Shown here one piece after another: positions 17,801 to 26,218 of a DNA stretch of 64,000 bases. Position 1 is the first letter of the stretch. Each line of letters starts with the position of its first letter. The stretch is from assembly GCF_023091155.1 (NCBI RefSeq), contig NZ_JAHWXK010000001.1:558001-622000 (forward strand). Direction: 5' to 3'. A program made the position numbers and the translations under genes. The stretch is from Microbacterium sufflavum (GTDB lineage Bacteria > Actinomycetota > Actinomycetes > Actinomycetales > Microbacteriaceae). The notes beneath the pieces were generated by a model that searched no databases, was not told the origin of the DNA, and saw only the letters and a program-made list of their open reading frames with translations.

Positions 17801-18935
17801 GGATGTCGCTGTGCGAGATCGTGACGTGGGAGCCGCCGAGGATCACGGCGGCGGTGGCGCGGCCGTACTCCAGGACGAGGTCGTCGAAGTTCACGTACGA
17901 CGCCCCGTCGGCGCGCAGCATCGGCTCGTCGAGCGTGGTGACGGTGACGTCGCCGCGTCCGGACGTGAAGGCGGCGTTGGGGATGAGGTAGAGCTTCCCC
18001 GCCGCGCGGTCGATGTAGTACTCGCCCGGTGCGTCGAGCTCCTCCAGCAGGTTCTGCGCGAAGTGGAAGTCGGGGAACCAGCTCTTCATGATCCCGGACA
18101 TCTCGCCGTAGCGGAGGGTGATCGTCTTCGCCGCGGTGTCGATGCTCTCGATCTTGTTGTACGACCACTCCCAGCTGTAGCCGAAGATGCCGTCCAGCCA
18201 CACGTCGTCGGCCTGGGTCCAGTACTGGGGCCGGTCGTAGCCGTACGTGAAGGTGCCGCCGCGGTTCTGCAGATCCGGGTCGTTGCGGTCGGGGCCGACG
18301 TCGATGATGTCGCCCATCTGCACGGTGGGGGTGGCGGCGTCGGCGTTGGGCCAGCGCGCGAGCGTCATGCCCTGGCCGTCGATGAAGAGCTCCATCGGCG
18401 GGGTGGTGCTGACGTCGTTGGCCTTCCAGTAGCCGTGGCGGCTGAGCTGGCCGTAGTCGGTGATGCCGAGGTCGGCGAGGTCGACCGCGACCACCTGGTC
18501 GCGGGCGGCGGGGTCGATGATCCGGTCGGTGACGGCGGCGTCCTCGACGGGCGCGAACTCGTCGCGGGGCAGCGCGCGACCGCCGGTGAGCGTGGCGGTC
18601 TCGCCCGGATAGGAGCGGTAGGTGATCGGGGCGTCGGCGGTACCGGAGTCCTGCTCGCCGATCTCGAACGAGGCGCTGCGCGGGTACTCGCCCTCGCGCA
18701 GGTAGACCGTGAGGCCGTCTGCGGGGATCTGCTCGTCGGCTTTGAGTGCCCGGATGCGGTCCCTGGCTCCCTCGAGGGTGGCGAGCGGGTCGTCCTTGGT
18801 TCCGGCGGCGTCGTCGTCACCCCCCGGTGCGATGTAGAGGGCGTCGTCGTCGACCGCGGCCGACGCCGCGGGGGCGACGCCGAGGGCGGATCCGAACACG
18901 GCGGCCAGGGCCAGTCCTGCCAGCACACGCTTCAT
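14865..18935 (-). CDS. large secreted beta-helix protein with Big_2/Big_3 and jelly-roll domains (GH141-like)
   Basis: 1356 residues. Signal peptide 1-26; a right-handed parallel beta-helix fills about 27-720. Its start (LYIAPGGDDDAAGTKDDP, TVYLREGEYPRSASFEIG, ELFIDGQGMTLARWPN) resembles GH141 enzymes, whose known activities are alpha-L-fucosidase and xylanase; the middle has typical helix rungs (NNEIHDAPHPGIIVHGND, ENYFHDIGAGM). Then Big_2 (about 735-820), a concanavalin-like domain (822-992), Big_2 (995-1075), a second concanavalin-like domain (1080-1250) and a Big_3-like domain (1258-1350). No sortase motif or C-terminal membrane anchor. The ATG at 18935 is chosen for the signal peptide and GGAG ribosome site. 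Probably a secreted glycan-degrading enzyme; exact activity unproven. Confidence 0.85.
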   Translation of the reverse strand: MKRVLAGLALAAVFGSALGVAPAASAAVDDDALYIAPGGDDDAAGTKDDPLATLEGARDRIRALKADEQIPADGLTVYLREGEYPRSASFEIGEQDSGTADAPITYRSYPGETATLTGGRALPRDEFAPVEDAAVTDRIIDPAARDQVVAVDLADLGITDYGQLSRHGYWKANDVSTTPPMELFIDGQGMTLARWPNADAATPTVQMGDIIDVGPDRNDPDLQNRGGTFTYGYDRPQYWTQADDVWLDGIFGYSWEWSYNKIESIDTAAKTITLRYGEMSGIMKSWFPDFHFAQNLLEELDAPGEYYIDRAAGKLYLIPNAAFTSGRGDVTVTTLDEPMLRADGASYVNFDDLVLEYGRATAAVILGGSHVTISHSDIRNFTDGGVLINSPGRYTYDGIPVNRGGRDHAVTDSRLTHVGGVGVVLQGGDKTTLEPGRNRVENSEIADFAYYHKAYNPGVMFDGVGNVAKNNEIHDAPHPGIIVHGNDHLFERNEVYDVCKQFHDLGAIYMNSGKTPQQRGHVFRENYFHDIGAGMAGVEGIYADNFTWDLTIEKNVFVNMGNGAIKSGSADYIEARNNVFVDAYAPYDNYEQWMGDHEGNVVDKDYMPAWQQVFADNNDFVGTPYLEKYPELGHFFEDDHYFPNHSTFAENVVWNPNRPRMAGVNEHGAKDGKNLLNYEDNWVADADPGFVDAAGGDYTLKADAAVFDQIPGFEAIAFGEIGVDGHIGQTQQPQSVPLEDIAFDSDSVTIDAGDQVRVRAVPLPWNADDTAVTYASADAAVATVDDTGVVLGMGPGTTTITATAKADAAKTATIEVIVEEGDGVLHFTDFESGSNGWATDPNRSIQADATGDKVYRILKGANSILPRDFTEFVLDFDVTTPATTPTNAGLIVYDRNGKGGGYIRFRQAAAGPTWTIFDDAWQVVAEKVVPAEQGLVPGATSHVRIAVQDGRIRISVNGAIALEGADPAPGAAGRVGFYVENYPSLDFDDIGFSLSGVPVTGVTLDADAVALSVGERRTVAATVAPQDASDARVTWTSDAPAVATVADGRIAAVAAGTATITATSVADPAFSDTLTVTVADAEYPTTWLDAQLKDPAAWSTSDHIAVDDAGVVISGEGVHGYEGERFGDTLLQFDADFGAFSGGWYGFQARSDQTGVPAWQNSNTGYLVVIKQDTIEFQSWTPGQTMLDAIPNTVIAPDTSHRIEFGAIAEGEGTRIVFRVDGVTVWSMVDARENLRIGADGFFNVYHYGKTTALAVRPTPPPASVTGICWAAEADPKTRYLRGEELDVTGMILGVRWSDGTLTTQQVTADMVSGFDSSKVRPHQTLTVAYAGATVELETSVKPKLKDDEEEVPRCE

Positions 18936-19001
18936 TGCGTCTCCGAACTCTCGATTCCCGCGCGAAGAGCTCGCGCGGTGCCGCAGCGGGCGGCTGCACA
19001 G

Positions 19002-19040
19002 GACCCTACCCAATCGATAATCGACTATCAAGGATCGATT
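19002..19040 (-). promoter_or_regulatory. operator C and promoter of the beta-helix gene
   Basis: AATCGAT (19012-19018) and ATCGATT (19034-19040) form inverted arms; inside is ATAATCGACTATC, which shares ATCGACTATC with operator B and, on the other strand, AATCGATAATCG with operator A. Minus-strand TTGATA (19030-19025) and TAGGGT (19008-19003), 16 bp apart, form a plausible promoter overlapped by the site. The site lies between the divergent beta-helix gene and the second importer operon and could control both. Confidence 0.55.
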
Positions 19041-19107
19041 CTTAAGCATGTGCAGCGCTTCACAGATTTCACAGTTCATACCAATTCATCACTCTTGGGC
19101 TCTCCGG

Positions 19108-19137
19108 TTGACGAGTCCGTAATCTGCCGGAAATACT
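19108..19137 (+). promoter_or_regulatory. promoter of second CUT1 operon
   Basis: TTGACG at 19108-19113 and AATACT at 19132-19137 with an 18-bp spacer, about 65 bp before the permease ATG, which has an AAGGA ribosome site. Confidence 0.5.
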
Positions 19138-19200
19138 GAGGAAGCCCGAGACCGCACCGCGAGCGTGCGGACACATCACCCCAGGCCAAGGATGACCTAG

Positions 19201-20121
19201 ATGACAGAACAGACCATTTCCTCACAGATAGGAACAGGTCGCCGCCCCCGTCGCCTCTCCGACGGGATGTTCGCGCTCCTCCTCACGGCCCCCGGCCTCG
19301 CGCTCCTCGCCGCGGTCGTCGTGTACCCGCTCATCACCGCGCTGATCACCGCGTTCTACAAGCAGAGCCTCGTCGAACCGGGACGCGAGTTCGTCGGCTT
19401 CCAGAACATCGTCGACGTCCTCACCGGGGAGTTCGTCCAGCTCCTCGTGCAGACCCTCGTCTTCACGCTCGGCACGACCATCGCGCCGTTCGTCATCGGC
19501 TTCGGTCTCGCGCTCGCCCTCAACACGCGCATCCGCGGCGCCAAGGTGCTGCGCGGCCTCATGCTCATCCCCTGGCTGATCCCCGGCGTGGTCGTGTCGT
19601 TCCTGTGGATGTGGATCTTCAACGCCAACTACGGCGTGCTCAACGCGGCCCTGGAGACCGTGGGACTCATCGACTCCCCGCAGGCGTGGCTCGCCAACCC
19701 CACCACCGCCATGATCGCCGTCATCGTCGCGAAGACCTGGCAGTCGTTCCCCTGGATGATGGTCATGCTCCTCGCCGGCCTGCAGACCGTCCCGATCGAA
19801 CTGCACGAGGCCGCGGAGATCGACGGCGCCGGGACCATCCGCCGCTTCTTCTCCATCACGGTCCCGCAGATGAGCGGCATCATCGGGCTCGTGATCCTGC
19901 TGGAGTTCATCTGGAACTTCCAGCACTTCGACATCATCTATGTCCTCACCGGCGGCGGCCCCGCCGGCTCCACCCAGACCTTCGCCACGGCGGTGTACGA
20001 GACCGCGTTCGACGGCTTCGACCTCGGTCACGCCGGCGCGATCGGGCTCCTCTGGATGGTCCTGCTGATGGCGCTCGTCGTCGTCTACGTCCGCCTGTCC
20101 GAGAAGGGAGAGAAGCGATGA
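19201..20121 (+). CDS. CUT1 ABC transporter permease (MalF-like), second importer
   Basis: 306 residues, six predicted helices, EAA loop HEAAEIDGAGTIRRFFSITVP at about 201-221. Starts an operon in which permeases come first and the binding protein third, the reverse of the 5.8-kb importer, so the two are not a recent tandem duplication. No ATPase gene nearby. Confidence 0.93.
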   Translation: MTEQTISSQIGTGRRPRRLSDGMFALLLTAPGLALLAAVVVYPLITALITAFYKQSLVEPGREFVGFQNIVDVLTGEFVQLLVQTLVFTLGTTIAPFVIGFGLALALNTRIRGAKVLRGLMLIPWLIPGVVVSFLWMWIFNANYGVLNAALETVGLIDSPQAWLANPTTAMIAVIVAKTWQSFPWMMVMLLAGLQTVPIELHEAAEIDGAGTIRRFFSITVPQMSGIIGLVILLEFIWNFQHFDIIYVLTGGGPAGSTQTFATAVYETAFDGFDLGHAGAIGLLWMVLLMALVVVYVRLSEKGEKR

Positions 20122-21023
20122 CCGCCGTGCTGACCGAGGAGACGGTGACCGCCGTCGCCGCCCCGCCCGCTCCCCCGCGGCGCCGCCGCACCCGCGCCGA
20201 CCGCCGCGCCTCCACCATCAGTGCCTGGATCGCCGTGGTCGTGTTCGGCGGGTTCGCGCTGCTGCCCGTGTACTGGCTGCTCGCGACCTCCCTCACCCCG
20301 CGCACCGAGGTGTTCAGCTACCCGCCCAAGCTCTTCCCCACGGAGATCACCTTCGAGGCCTATGCCGCGCTCGCGAACAACCCCGCGCTGTTCGGCTACC
20401 TCCGCAACAGCATCGTGGTCTCGGTCATCACCGCGATCCTCTCGGTGCTGGTCTCCGCCTACATGGGCTACGCGTTCTCGAAGTTCCGCTACCGCGGGCG
20501 CCGCAGCCTCATGTACTTCGTGCTGGCATCGCAGATGTTCCCGCAGGCGCTGCTGCTCATCACCCTCTACGCGGTGTTCTCGGCCTATGGGCTGCTGAAC
20601 ACCTACACGGCGCTGGTGCTGTCGTTCACCACGTTCACGCTGCCGCTGTGCGTGTGGATGCTGAAGGGCTTCTTCGACACGATCCCGGACGAGCTCATCG
20701 AGGCCGCCCGCGTCGACGGCGCCTCCCGGATGCGCATCATCCACTCGATCGTCCTGCCGCTCGCGGCCCCCGGCCTCATCGCCGCCGGACTGTTCGCGTT
20801 CGTCCGCGGCTGGAACGACTTCATCTTCGCCCTCACCCTGGCCGGACCCGACAAGCAGACCCTGCCGCCCGGCCTCGTCAACACGTTCATCGGCGAGGCG
20901 TCGACCGCCTGGCCGGAGCTCATGGCGGCCTCGCTCGTGGTCTCGCTCCCCGTGGCCATCGCGTTCATCGCCCTGCAGCGCTTCCTCGTCGGCGGTCTCA
21001 CCGCCGGCGCGGTCAAGGGCTGA
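20118..21023 (+). CDS. CUT1 ABC transporter permease (MalG-like), second importer
   Basis: 301 residues. Proline- and arginine-rich N-terminal tail of about 35 residues, six predicted helices, EAA loop IEAARVDGASRMRIIHSIVLP at about 193-213 and the C-terminal GGLTAGAVKG. Overlaps the preceding permease by ATGA. Confidence 0.93.
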   Translation: MTAVLTEETVTAVAAPPAPPRRRRTRADRRASTISAWIAVVVFGGFALLPVYWLLATSLTPRTEVFSYPPKLFPTEITFEAYAALANNPALFGYLRNSIVVSVITAILSVLVSAYMGYAFSKFRYRGRRSLMYFVLASQMFPQALLLITLYAVFSAYGLLNTYTALVLSFTTFTLPLCVWMLKGFFDTIPDELIEAARVDGASRMRIIHSIVLPLAAPGLIAAGLFAFVRGWNDFIFALTLAGPDKQTLPPGLVNTFIGEASTAWPELMAASLVVSLPVAIAFIALQRFLVGGLTAGAVKG

Positions 21024-21072
21024 CCCGCACCACCCCTCACCCGCAGTCCCTCGAAGAAGAGAGAGCACCCCC

Positions 21073-22404
21073 ATGTCCGAGAACACCACCGTCTCCCGTC
21101 GCCAGCTCCTCCAGTTCGCCGGGCTCGGCGCCGCCGGCCTCCTGCTCGCCGGCTGCATGCCGAGCGGCGGCGGCAGCGGCTCCACCAGCCCCGCGTCGTC
21201 CGCCGGCTCCGCCTTCGGCACCGGCGACTTCACCGCCACCGACTTCTCGTTCTCGAGCTGGTCGCTCACCGAAGAGGCCGCGGCCCCGGCCACCCGCGCC
21301 CTGCTGGAGGGCTACACCAGCGCCCAGAAGGTCGGCATCACCGAGGTGTCGTTCCCCTACAACGAGTACTTCAAGCAGCTCATGCTGCAGGTGCGCGGCG
21401 GGCAGTTCACGGGCGCCGCCCACGTCGACGTCGCCTGGCTCGCCTCCCTCGCCGCCCTCGGCAAGCTCGAAGACGTCTCGGCGCTCACGAAGGACCGCGG
21501 CTACACGGCCTCCAGCCTCGAGGCCACTCAGCTCGACGGCGTGCAGTACGCGTTCCCGTGGACCATCGGCGCGATCGGCCTCATCACCAATTCCGAGATC
21601 CTCGACAAGGCCGGCATCTCGCAGTTCCCGACCACGGTCGACGACTTCGAGTCGTCGCTGAAGAAGCTCAAGGGTCTCGGCGGCGGGCTCATCCCCTACG
21701 CCGCCTCCACCAAGGCCGCCCAGCTCAAAGACATCCTCATCTGGATGCAGACCTTCGGCAGCGACCTCGTCAAGGACGGCGAGGTCACGATCGGCGACGA
21801 CGCGAGCATCGAGGCGGTGTCCTGGTACAAGTCGCTGTACGACCAGGGCCTCATCGCCGCCGACGTCGACCGCTTCGACGCCCGCTCCCTGTTCGCGCAG
21901 GGGCGTGCCGCCATCTACGACGACGCCCCGGTGGGCCGCGGCTCCGTCACCAAGGACTCGCCGGACCCGGACCTCGCGTCCAAGCTCGTGCCCGAGTCGC
22001 GGCCGGTCCTGAAGAAGGGCGACACCCCGCGCGCGCTCGTGTGGGGCGGCGCGATCGCGATCGTGGGCGGAGGCGAGGGCGACAGCGCCCGCACCGCCGC
22101 CGACTTCGGGCAGTGGGCCACGAGCGACCTCGACGCCGTGCTCGGCGACTACGAGCTGCGGGGCCTGCCGCCCGTGACCGAAGAGGCCCAGACGTCCGAG
22201 GTCGTCTCGTCCGATGCGTTCGGCGCCCGCTTCGCGGAGAAGATCACCGCGACCGCCACCACCAACCCGTTCTGGCAGTTCCCCCAGTACGCGCAGATCG
22301 AGACCGCCATCGCCGACCGCGTGCAGGCCGTGCTCGTGGGCCAGCAGAGCGCCAAGGACGCCATGTCCCAGGCCGGCGACGAAGCGCAGAAGCTGCTGGG
22401 CTGA
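21073..22404 (+). CDS. CUT1 sugar-binding lipoprotein with Tat-type signal
   Basis: 443 residues. The signal begins SRRQLLQFAGLG, with twin arginines at 9-10, and ends in lipobox LLAGC (Cys28), so export is probably by the Tat pathway in folded form and the protein is lipid-anchored. The mature part has FNEYFKQLMLQ-like and DVAWLASLAALGKLEDV segments typical of extracellular solute-binding protein family 1. Third gene of the operon, followed at 10 bp by the secreted BNR_4 protein. Confidence 0.92.
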   Translation: MSENTTVSRRQLLQFAGLGAAGLLLAGCMPSGGGSGSTSPASSAGSAFGTGDFTATDFSFSSWSLTEEAAAPATRALLEGYTSAQKVGITEVSFPYNEYFKQLMLQVRGGQFTGAAHVDVAWLASLAALGKLEDVSALTKDRGYTASSLEATQLDGVQYAFPWTIGAIGLITNSEILDKAGISQFPTTVDDFESSLKKLKGLGGGLIPYAASTKAAQLKDILIWMQTFGSDLVKDGEVTIGDDASIEAVSWYKSLYDQGLIAADVDRFDARSLFAQGRAAIYDDAPVGRGSVTKDSPDPDLASKLVPESRPVLKKGDTPRALVWGGAIAIVGGGEGDSARTAADFGQWATSDLDAVLGDYELRGLPPVTEEAQTSEVVSSDAFGARFAEKITATATTNPFWQFPQYAQIETAIADRVQAVLVGQQSAKDAMSQAGDEAQKLLG

Positions 22405-22414
22405 GGCCGCCGCC

Positions 22415-23824
22415 ATGTCCTTCCGCTCGAAGACCGGCGCCGCCGTCGCCGCCGTGGTCGCCGCCGTCGCGCTCGCCGTGCCCGCACAGGCCGACGTCAC
22501 GACCACCACCGTCGAGACCCTGCCCGTCACGGTCGACAGCTCCAACCAGTCCGGCTGGTGGAACCCGCTCGTCGTCGTCGGCGACCGCACCTTCTTCGCC
22601 TACAACGTGCCGGGCTCGGTCGCCGCGAAGCACCGGGTGAACGTCGCCGTGCGCGCCGCGGACGGCACGTGGACCTCGGGGTGCCTGAAGCTCGCCACGG
22701 GCGTCTGCGCCGAGTACGACGACGACAATGGCCACAACCAGCCGTCGCTCGCCGTCGACGGGAACGGACACATCCACGCGTTCGTGTCGATGCACCACGA
22801 GCCCTGGAAGTACTTCCGCTCCACGACGCCGTTCGACGTCACCTCGCTCGTCGACGTCAGCGCCGAGATGCCCGACGCCGGTGCCGCGATCTCGTACCCG
22901 GTGACCGCCCAGGGCGCGGACGGGGACGTATGGCTCATGGTCCGCGTCGGCGCCGACCCGCAGGCCCGCAGGGACGGCGTGCTGTACCACTACGATCCCG
23001 CCGTCGGCACGTGGGCCCGCGAGACCGTGATCGCCGCCGCCGTCAACCACTCCTTCTACCCGGACGACCTCGAGGTCGATGCCGACGGCAGGGTGCACGT
23101 GCTGTGGGAGTGGGGGCCCTGGCCCGCCGATCCCTACCGTCACCTCGGCTCGTACGCGGTGTACGACCCGGCCACGGGCGGCTTCCGCGACGTCGCCGGC
23201 CAGGCCCTGCCCACCCCGATCCGTCCGGACACCCCCGGGGCGGTCGTGTGGCGCGGGCACGAGCAGGGCGAGACCATCGGCGACGCCGTGCCCGCCGTGC
23301 AGACCGCGAAGATGGCGATCGCCGACGGCGCGCTGGTCGGTGTCACCTACCGCTACGCCGACACGACCGAGAACGACTTCGACGTGCGCTGGGCCACCTG
23401 GAACGGCTCGGCCTGGACGAGCGAGACCCTCGTGGACACCGGCGCCCTCGGCAGCGGCGTGCAGACGATCGCCGCGCTGGACACCACGACCGCGGGCTCC
23501 GAGACCCGTGTCTACGCCGTGGTGTCGGTGCAGGACTGCGGAGTGACCCGCACGCAGACGGTGCTGCTGTCGCACACGTCCGGCGCGTCGGGCTGGGCGG
23601 TCGAGGCCGTCGGCGACCCGGTCACCGGGCAGCAGCGCCTCCGGGCGGCCACGCGCGATGACGGCACCGATGTGGTGTACCTGAGCGCACCCGCGGTTCC
23701 GGGCGGCGGCACCCTCCGCCACGCCGAGGTGCCGCGCGACGGGCAGCAGGGCGGCACCTCCCTCGCCGCGATCGTGTCCGCCCTGCGCGGCGACGCCGGC
23801 GGCTGCACGGACACGGGCTCGTGA
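22415..23824 (+). CDS. secreted BNR_4 beta-propeller protein, candidate polysaccharide lyase or glycosidase
   Basis: 469 residues with a Sec signal peptide ending AQA (24-26). The mature protein fits the BNR_4 family: SGWWNPLVVVGDRTFFAYN, HRVNVAVR, DDDNGHNQPSLAVDGNGHIHAFVSMHH near 105-130 and repeated W/G-rich blades. BNR_4 relatives include ulvan lyases (PL24/PL25), L-rhamnosyl-glucuronate lyase (PL42) and GH145, all acting on rhamnose- and uronate-containing glycans. Catalytic His/Tyr residues cannot be assigned without alignment. ATG at 22415 is 10 bp after the binding-protein stop; secretion and operon position make it a surface enzyme feeding the importer. Confidence 0.82.
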   Translation: MSFRSKTGAAVAAVVAAVALAVPAQADVTTTTVETLPVTVDSSNQSGWWNPLVVVGDRTFFAYNVPGSVAAKHRVNVAVRAADGTWTSGCLKLATGVCAEYDDDNGHNQPSLAVDGNGHIHAFVSMHHEPWKYFRSTTPFDVTSLVDVSAEMPDAGAAISYPVTAQGADGDVWLMVRVGADPQARRDGVLYHYDPAVGTWARETVIAAAVNHSFYPDDLEVDADGRVHVLWEWGPWPADPYRHLGSYAVYDPATGGFRDVAGQALPTPIRPDTPGAVVWRGHEQGETIGDAVPAVQTAKMAIADGALVGVTYRYADTTENDFDVRWATWNGSAWTSETLVDTGALGSGVQTIAALDTTTAGSETRVYAVVSVQDCGVTRTQTVLLSHTSGASGWAVEAVGDPVTGQQRLRAATRDDGTDVVYLSAPAVPGGGTLRHAEVPRDGQQGGTSLAAIVSALRGDAGGCTDTGS

Positions 23825-23888
23825 CCACCGCCGTCGCCGCAGCCGCCCTCTGAGCGGCACCCCTCTCCCCACCCCCGAAAGGACCCCC

Positions 23889-26150
23889 ATGCGCACCCAG
23901 ACCGTCGAAGCCGACATCATCGTCGTCGGCGGCGGCCTCGCCGGAGTGAGCGCCGCCGTCGCGGCCGCCCGCCTCGGCCGACGTACCGTGCTGATCAACA
24001 ACCGGCCGGTGCTCGGCGGCAACTCCTCGTCGGAGGTGCGGGTGTGGGTGTGCGGGGCGACCGCGCACGGCAATCAGCGCTGGGCGCGCGAGACCGGGAT
24101 CATCGGCGAGATGTACCGCGAGAACCAGTACCGCAATCCCGAGGGCAACCCGGTGTACTGGGACGACGTGGTGCTCGACATCGTGCGCCGGGAGCCCCAC
24201 CTCACCCTCTTCCTCAACACCGAGGTGCTCGAGGCCGAGGCCACCGGACCCGACGACGCCCGTCGGGTCCGGTCGGTCACCGGGTGGACGATGGGCTCGG
24301 AGATCCGCACGGTGTTCCGTGCCCCGCTGTTCATCGACTGCACGGGCGACGGCCTGGTGGGGCGCCTGGTCGGTGCGCGGCACCGGCTCGGCAAGGAGAG
24401 CAGGAGCGAGTTCGGCGAGGACTGGGCCCCCGAGCAGCCGGTGCGGGAGTTCCTCGGCTCGACGCTGCTGTTCTACACGAAGGACCTCGGGCACCCGGTC
24501 AAGTACGTCGCCCCCGAGAGCGCGAAGGACATCTCGACGACGCCGATCCCGTCCTCCCGCATCATCCGCAGCGGCGACAGCGGCGCCCACTACTGGTGGA
24601 TCGAATGGGGTGGCACGCTCGACATCGTCGACGACAACGAGGCGATCCGCGACGAGCTGCGCTCCGTGATCCTGGGTATCTGGGACCACATCAAGAACTC
24701 CGGCGAGTTCGACGCCGACACCCTCACCCTGGAGTGGATCGGGAACATCCCCGGCAAGCGCGAGTACCGCCGCTTCATCGGCGACTACACGCTGCGCCAG
24801 CAGGACATCCTGGAGCAGACGTCGTTCGACGACGGCATCGCGTTCGGCGGCTGGTCCATCGACCTGCACCCCGCCGAGGGCATGTACGCGTCGGGCGCCG
24901 GCGCGGTGCAGCGCTTCTCCGACGGGGTGTTCGAGATCCCGTTCCGGTCGCTGTACTCCGTCAACGTCGACAACCTGCTCATGGCCGGTCGCGACATCTC
25001 CGCGACGCACATCGCGTTCGGGGCCGCGCGGGTCATGGCCACCTGCGCCGCGATGGGTGAGGCCGCGGGCACCGCCGCCGCCCTCTGCTATGCGTTCGAC
25101 GCCACCCCGCGCGAGCTGTACGAGCAGCACCGCGCGGAGCTGCGCCAGACGCTGCTGCGCGCCGACGCCAGCCTCATCGGCGTCGCCAACGAGGACGACT
25201 CCGACCTCGCCCGCACCGCCGCCGTGACCGCCTCCAGCACGCTGCGCACCATCGGCACCGCGGCGAGCGCCACCGCGGACGCCGTCCCGCACGCGCTCGT
25301 CGAAGACCTCGGCATCGTGGTTCCGGTGCATCCGCGACTGGAGACGACCGAGCTCCTGCTCTCCGCCGAGGCCGACACGCAGGTCACCGTCGAGGTGTGG
25401 TCGACGGGTCGCCCGCAGAACGTCGTGCCCGCGCGGCTCGAGCACCGCACCGTGGTGGAGGTTCCGGCCGGCGGACCCTCGTGGGTGCGCGCGGACACCC
25501 CGTTCGCCCCGGACGAGCCCCAGAACGCGATCGTCGTGGTGAGGGCCGCCCCTGGCGTGCACGCGCACCTGACGTCTCCGCTGCCGCCCGGCGTGCTCAC
25601 GCTGGTGCACCGCGTCGACAACGACGACCGCAACGTCGAGGTCGACCGCGACGGCCTGCTGGTGCAGTGGCCGACGAAGCCCCTGCGCGGACGCAGCCCC
25701 GTGTTCCGCACGAGCCCGCCCTCGGAGGCGCTGGCCCCGGAGCGGGCGACGTCGGGGTACAACCGGCCCTTCGGCGGACCCCACCTGTGGGCGTCGGACC
25801 CCGCGGCGGACGGGCCCGCCTGGCTCCGCCTGGACTGGGAGCACCCCGTCGAAGCCGCGGAGGTGCGCCTGGTGTTCGACGACGACGTCGACCTCGAGCT
25901 CAACACGCTGCACCACCACCGCAGCCCCGACGAGGTGATGCCCCCGCTCGTGCGCGACTACCGTGTCGAGGTGCAGGCGCCCGGTGCGGACGAGTGGCGC
26001 GTGGTCGCCGAGGAGCACGACAACCGCCATCGACTGCGGGTGCACCCGCTCCCCGCCGACCTCGGGCCGTTCACCGCGGCGCGCCTCGTGGTGGAGCGCA
26101 CGAACGGCGCCGCGGAGGCCAGGGTCGTCGCGTTCCGGGTGCAATCGTGA
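23889..26150 (+). CDS. FAD-dependent oxidoreductase with C-terminal beta-sandwich domain
   Basis: 753 residues. FAD-binding motif VVGGGLAGVS at 12-21 and RPVLGGNSSSEVRV near 39-52 identify the FAD_oxidored family. After about residue 430 it continues into two beta-rich segments, the last (about 620-753) resembling a discoidin/F5-8 type sandwich (AWLRLDWEHPVEAAEVRLVFDD). No signal peptide. Such proteins recur in glycan loci of Bacteroidetes, Planctomycetes and Actinobacteria but their reactions are largely undetermined; oxidation of a sugar hydroxyl is a possibility. Preceded by GAAAGGA. Confidence 0.82.
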   Translation: MRTQTVEADIIVVGGGLAGVSAAVAAARLGRRTVLINNRPVLGGNSSSEVRVWVCGATAHGNQRWARETGIIGEMYRENQYRNPEGNPVYWDDVVLDIVRREPHLTLFLNTEVLEAEATGPDDARRVRSVTGWTMGSEIRTVFRAPLFIDCTGDGLVGRLVGARHRLGKESRSEFGEDWAPEQPVREFLGSTLLFYTKDLGHPVKYVAPESAKDISTTPIPSSRIIRSGDSGAHYWWIEWGGTLDIVDDNEAIRDELRSVILGIWDHIKNSGEFDADTLTLEWIGNIPGKREYRRFIGDYTLRQQDILEQTSFDDGIAFGGWSIDLHPAEGMYASGAGAVQRFSDGVFEIPFRSLYSVNVDNLLMAGRDISATHIAFGAARVMATCAAMGEAAGTAAALCYAFDATPRELYEQHRAELRQTLLRADASLIGVANEDDSDLARTAAVTASSTLRTIGTAASATADAVPHALVEDLGIVVPVHPRLETTELLLSAEADTQVTVEVWSTGRPQNVVPARLEHRTVVEVPAGGPSWVRADTPFAPDEPQNAIVVVRAAPGVHAHLTSPLPPGVLTLVHRVDNDDRNVEVDRDGLLVQWPTKPLRGRSPVFRTSPPSEALAPERATSGYNRPFGGPHLWASDPAADGPAWLRLDWEHPVEAAEVRLVFDDDVDLELNTLHHHRSPDEVMPPLVRDYRVEVQAPGADEWRVVAEEHDNRHRLRVHPLPADLGPFTAARLVVERTNGAAEARVVAFRVQS

Positions 26151-26218
26151 CGGAGAGCGCTAACGTGAAGGGCATCCGCCGGCACGGCGGCGACCGTCGT
26201 CCCTCCAGGAGGCCGCAG

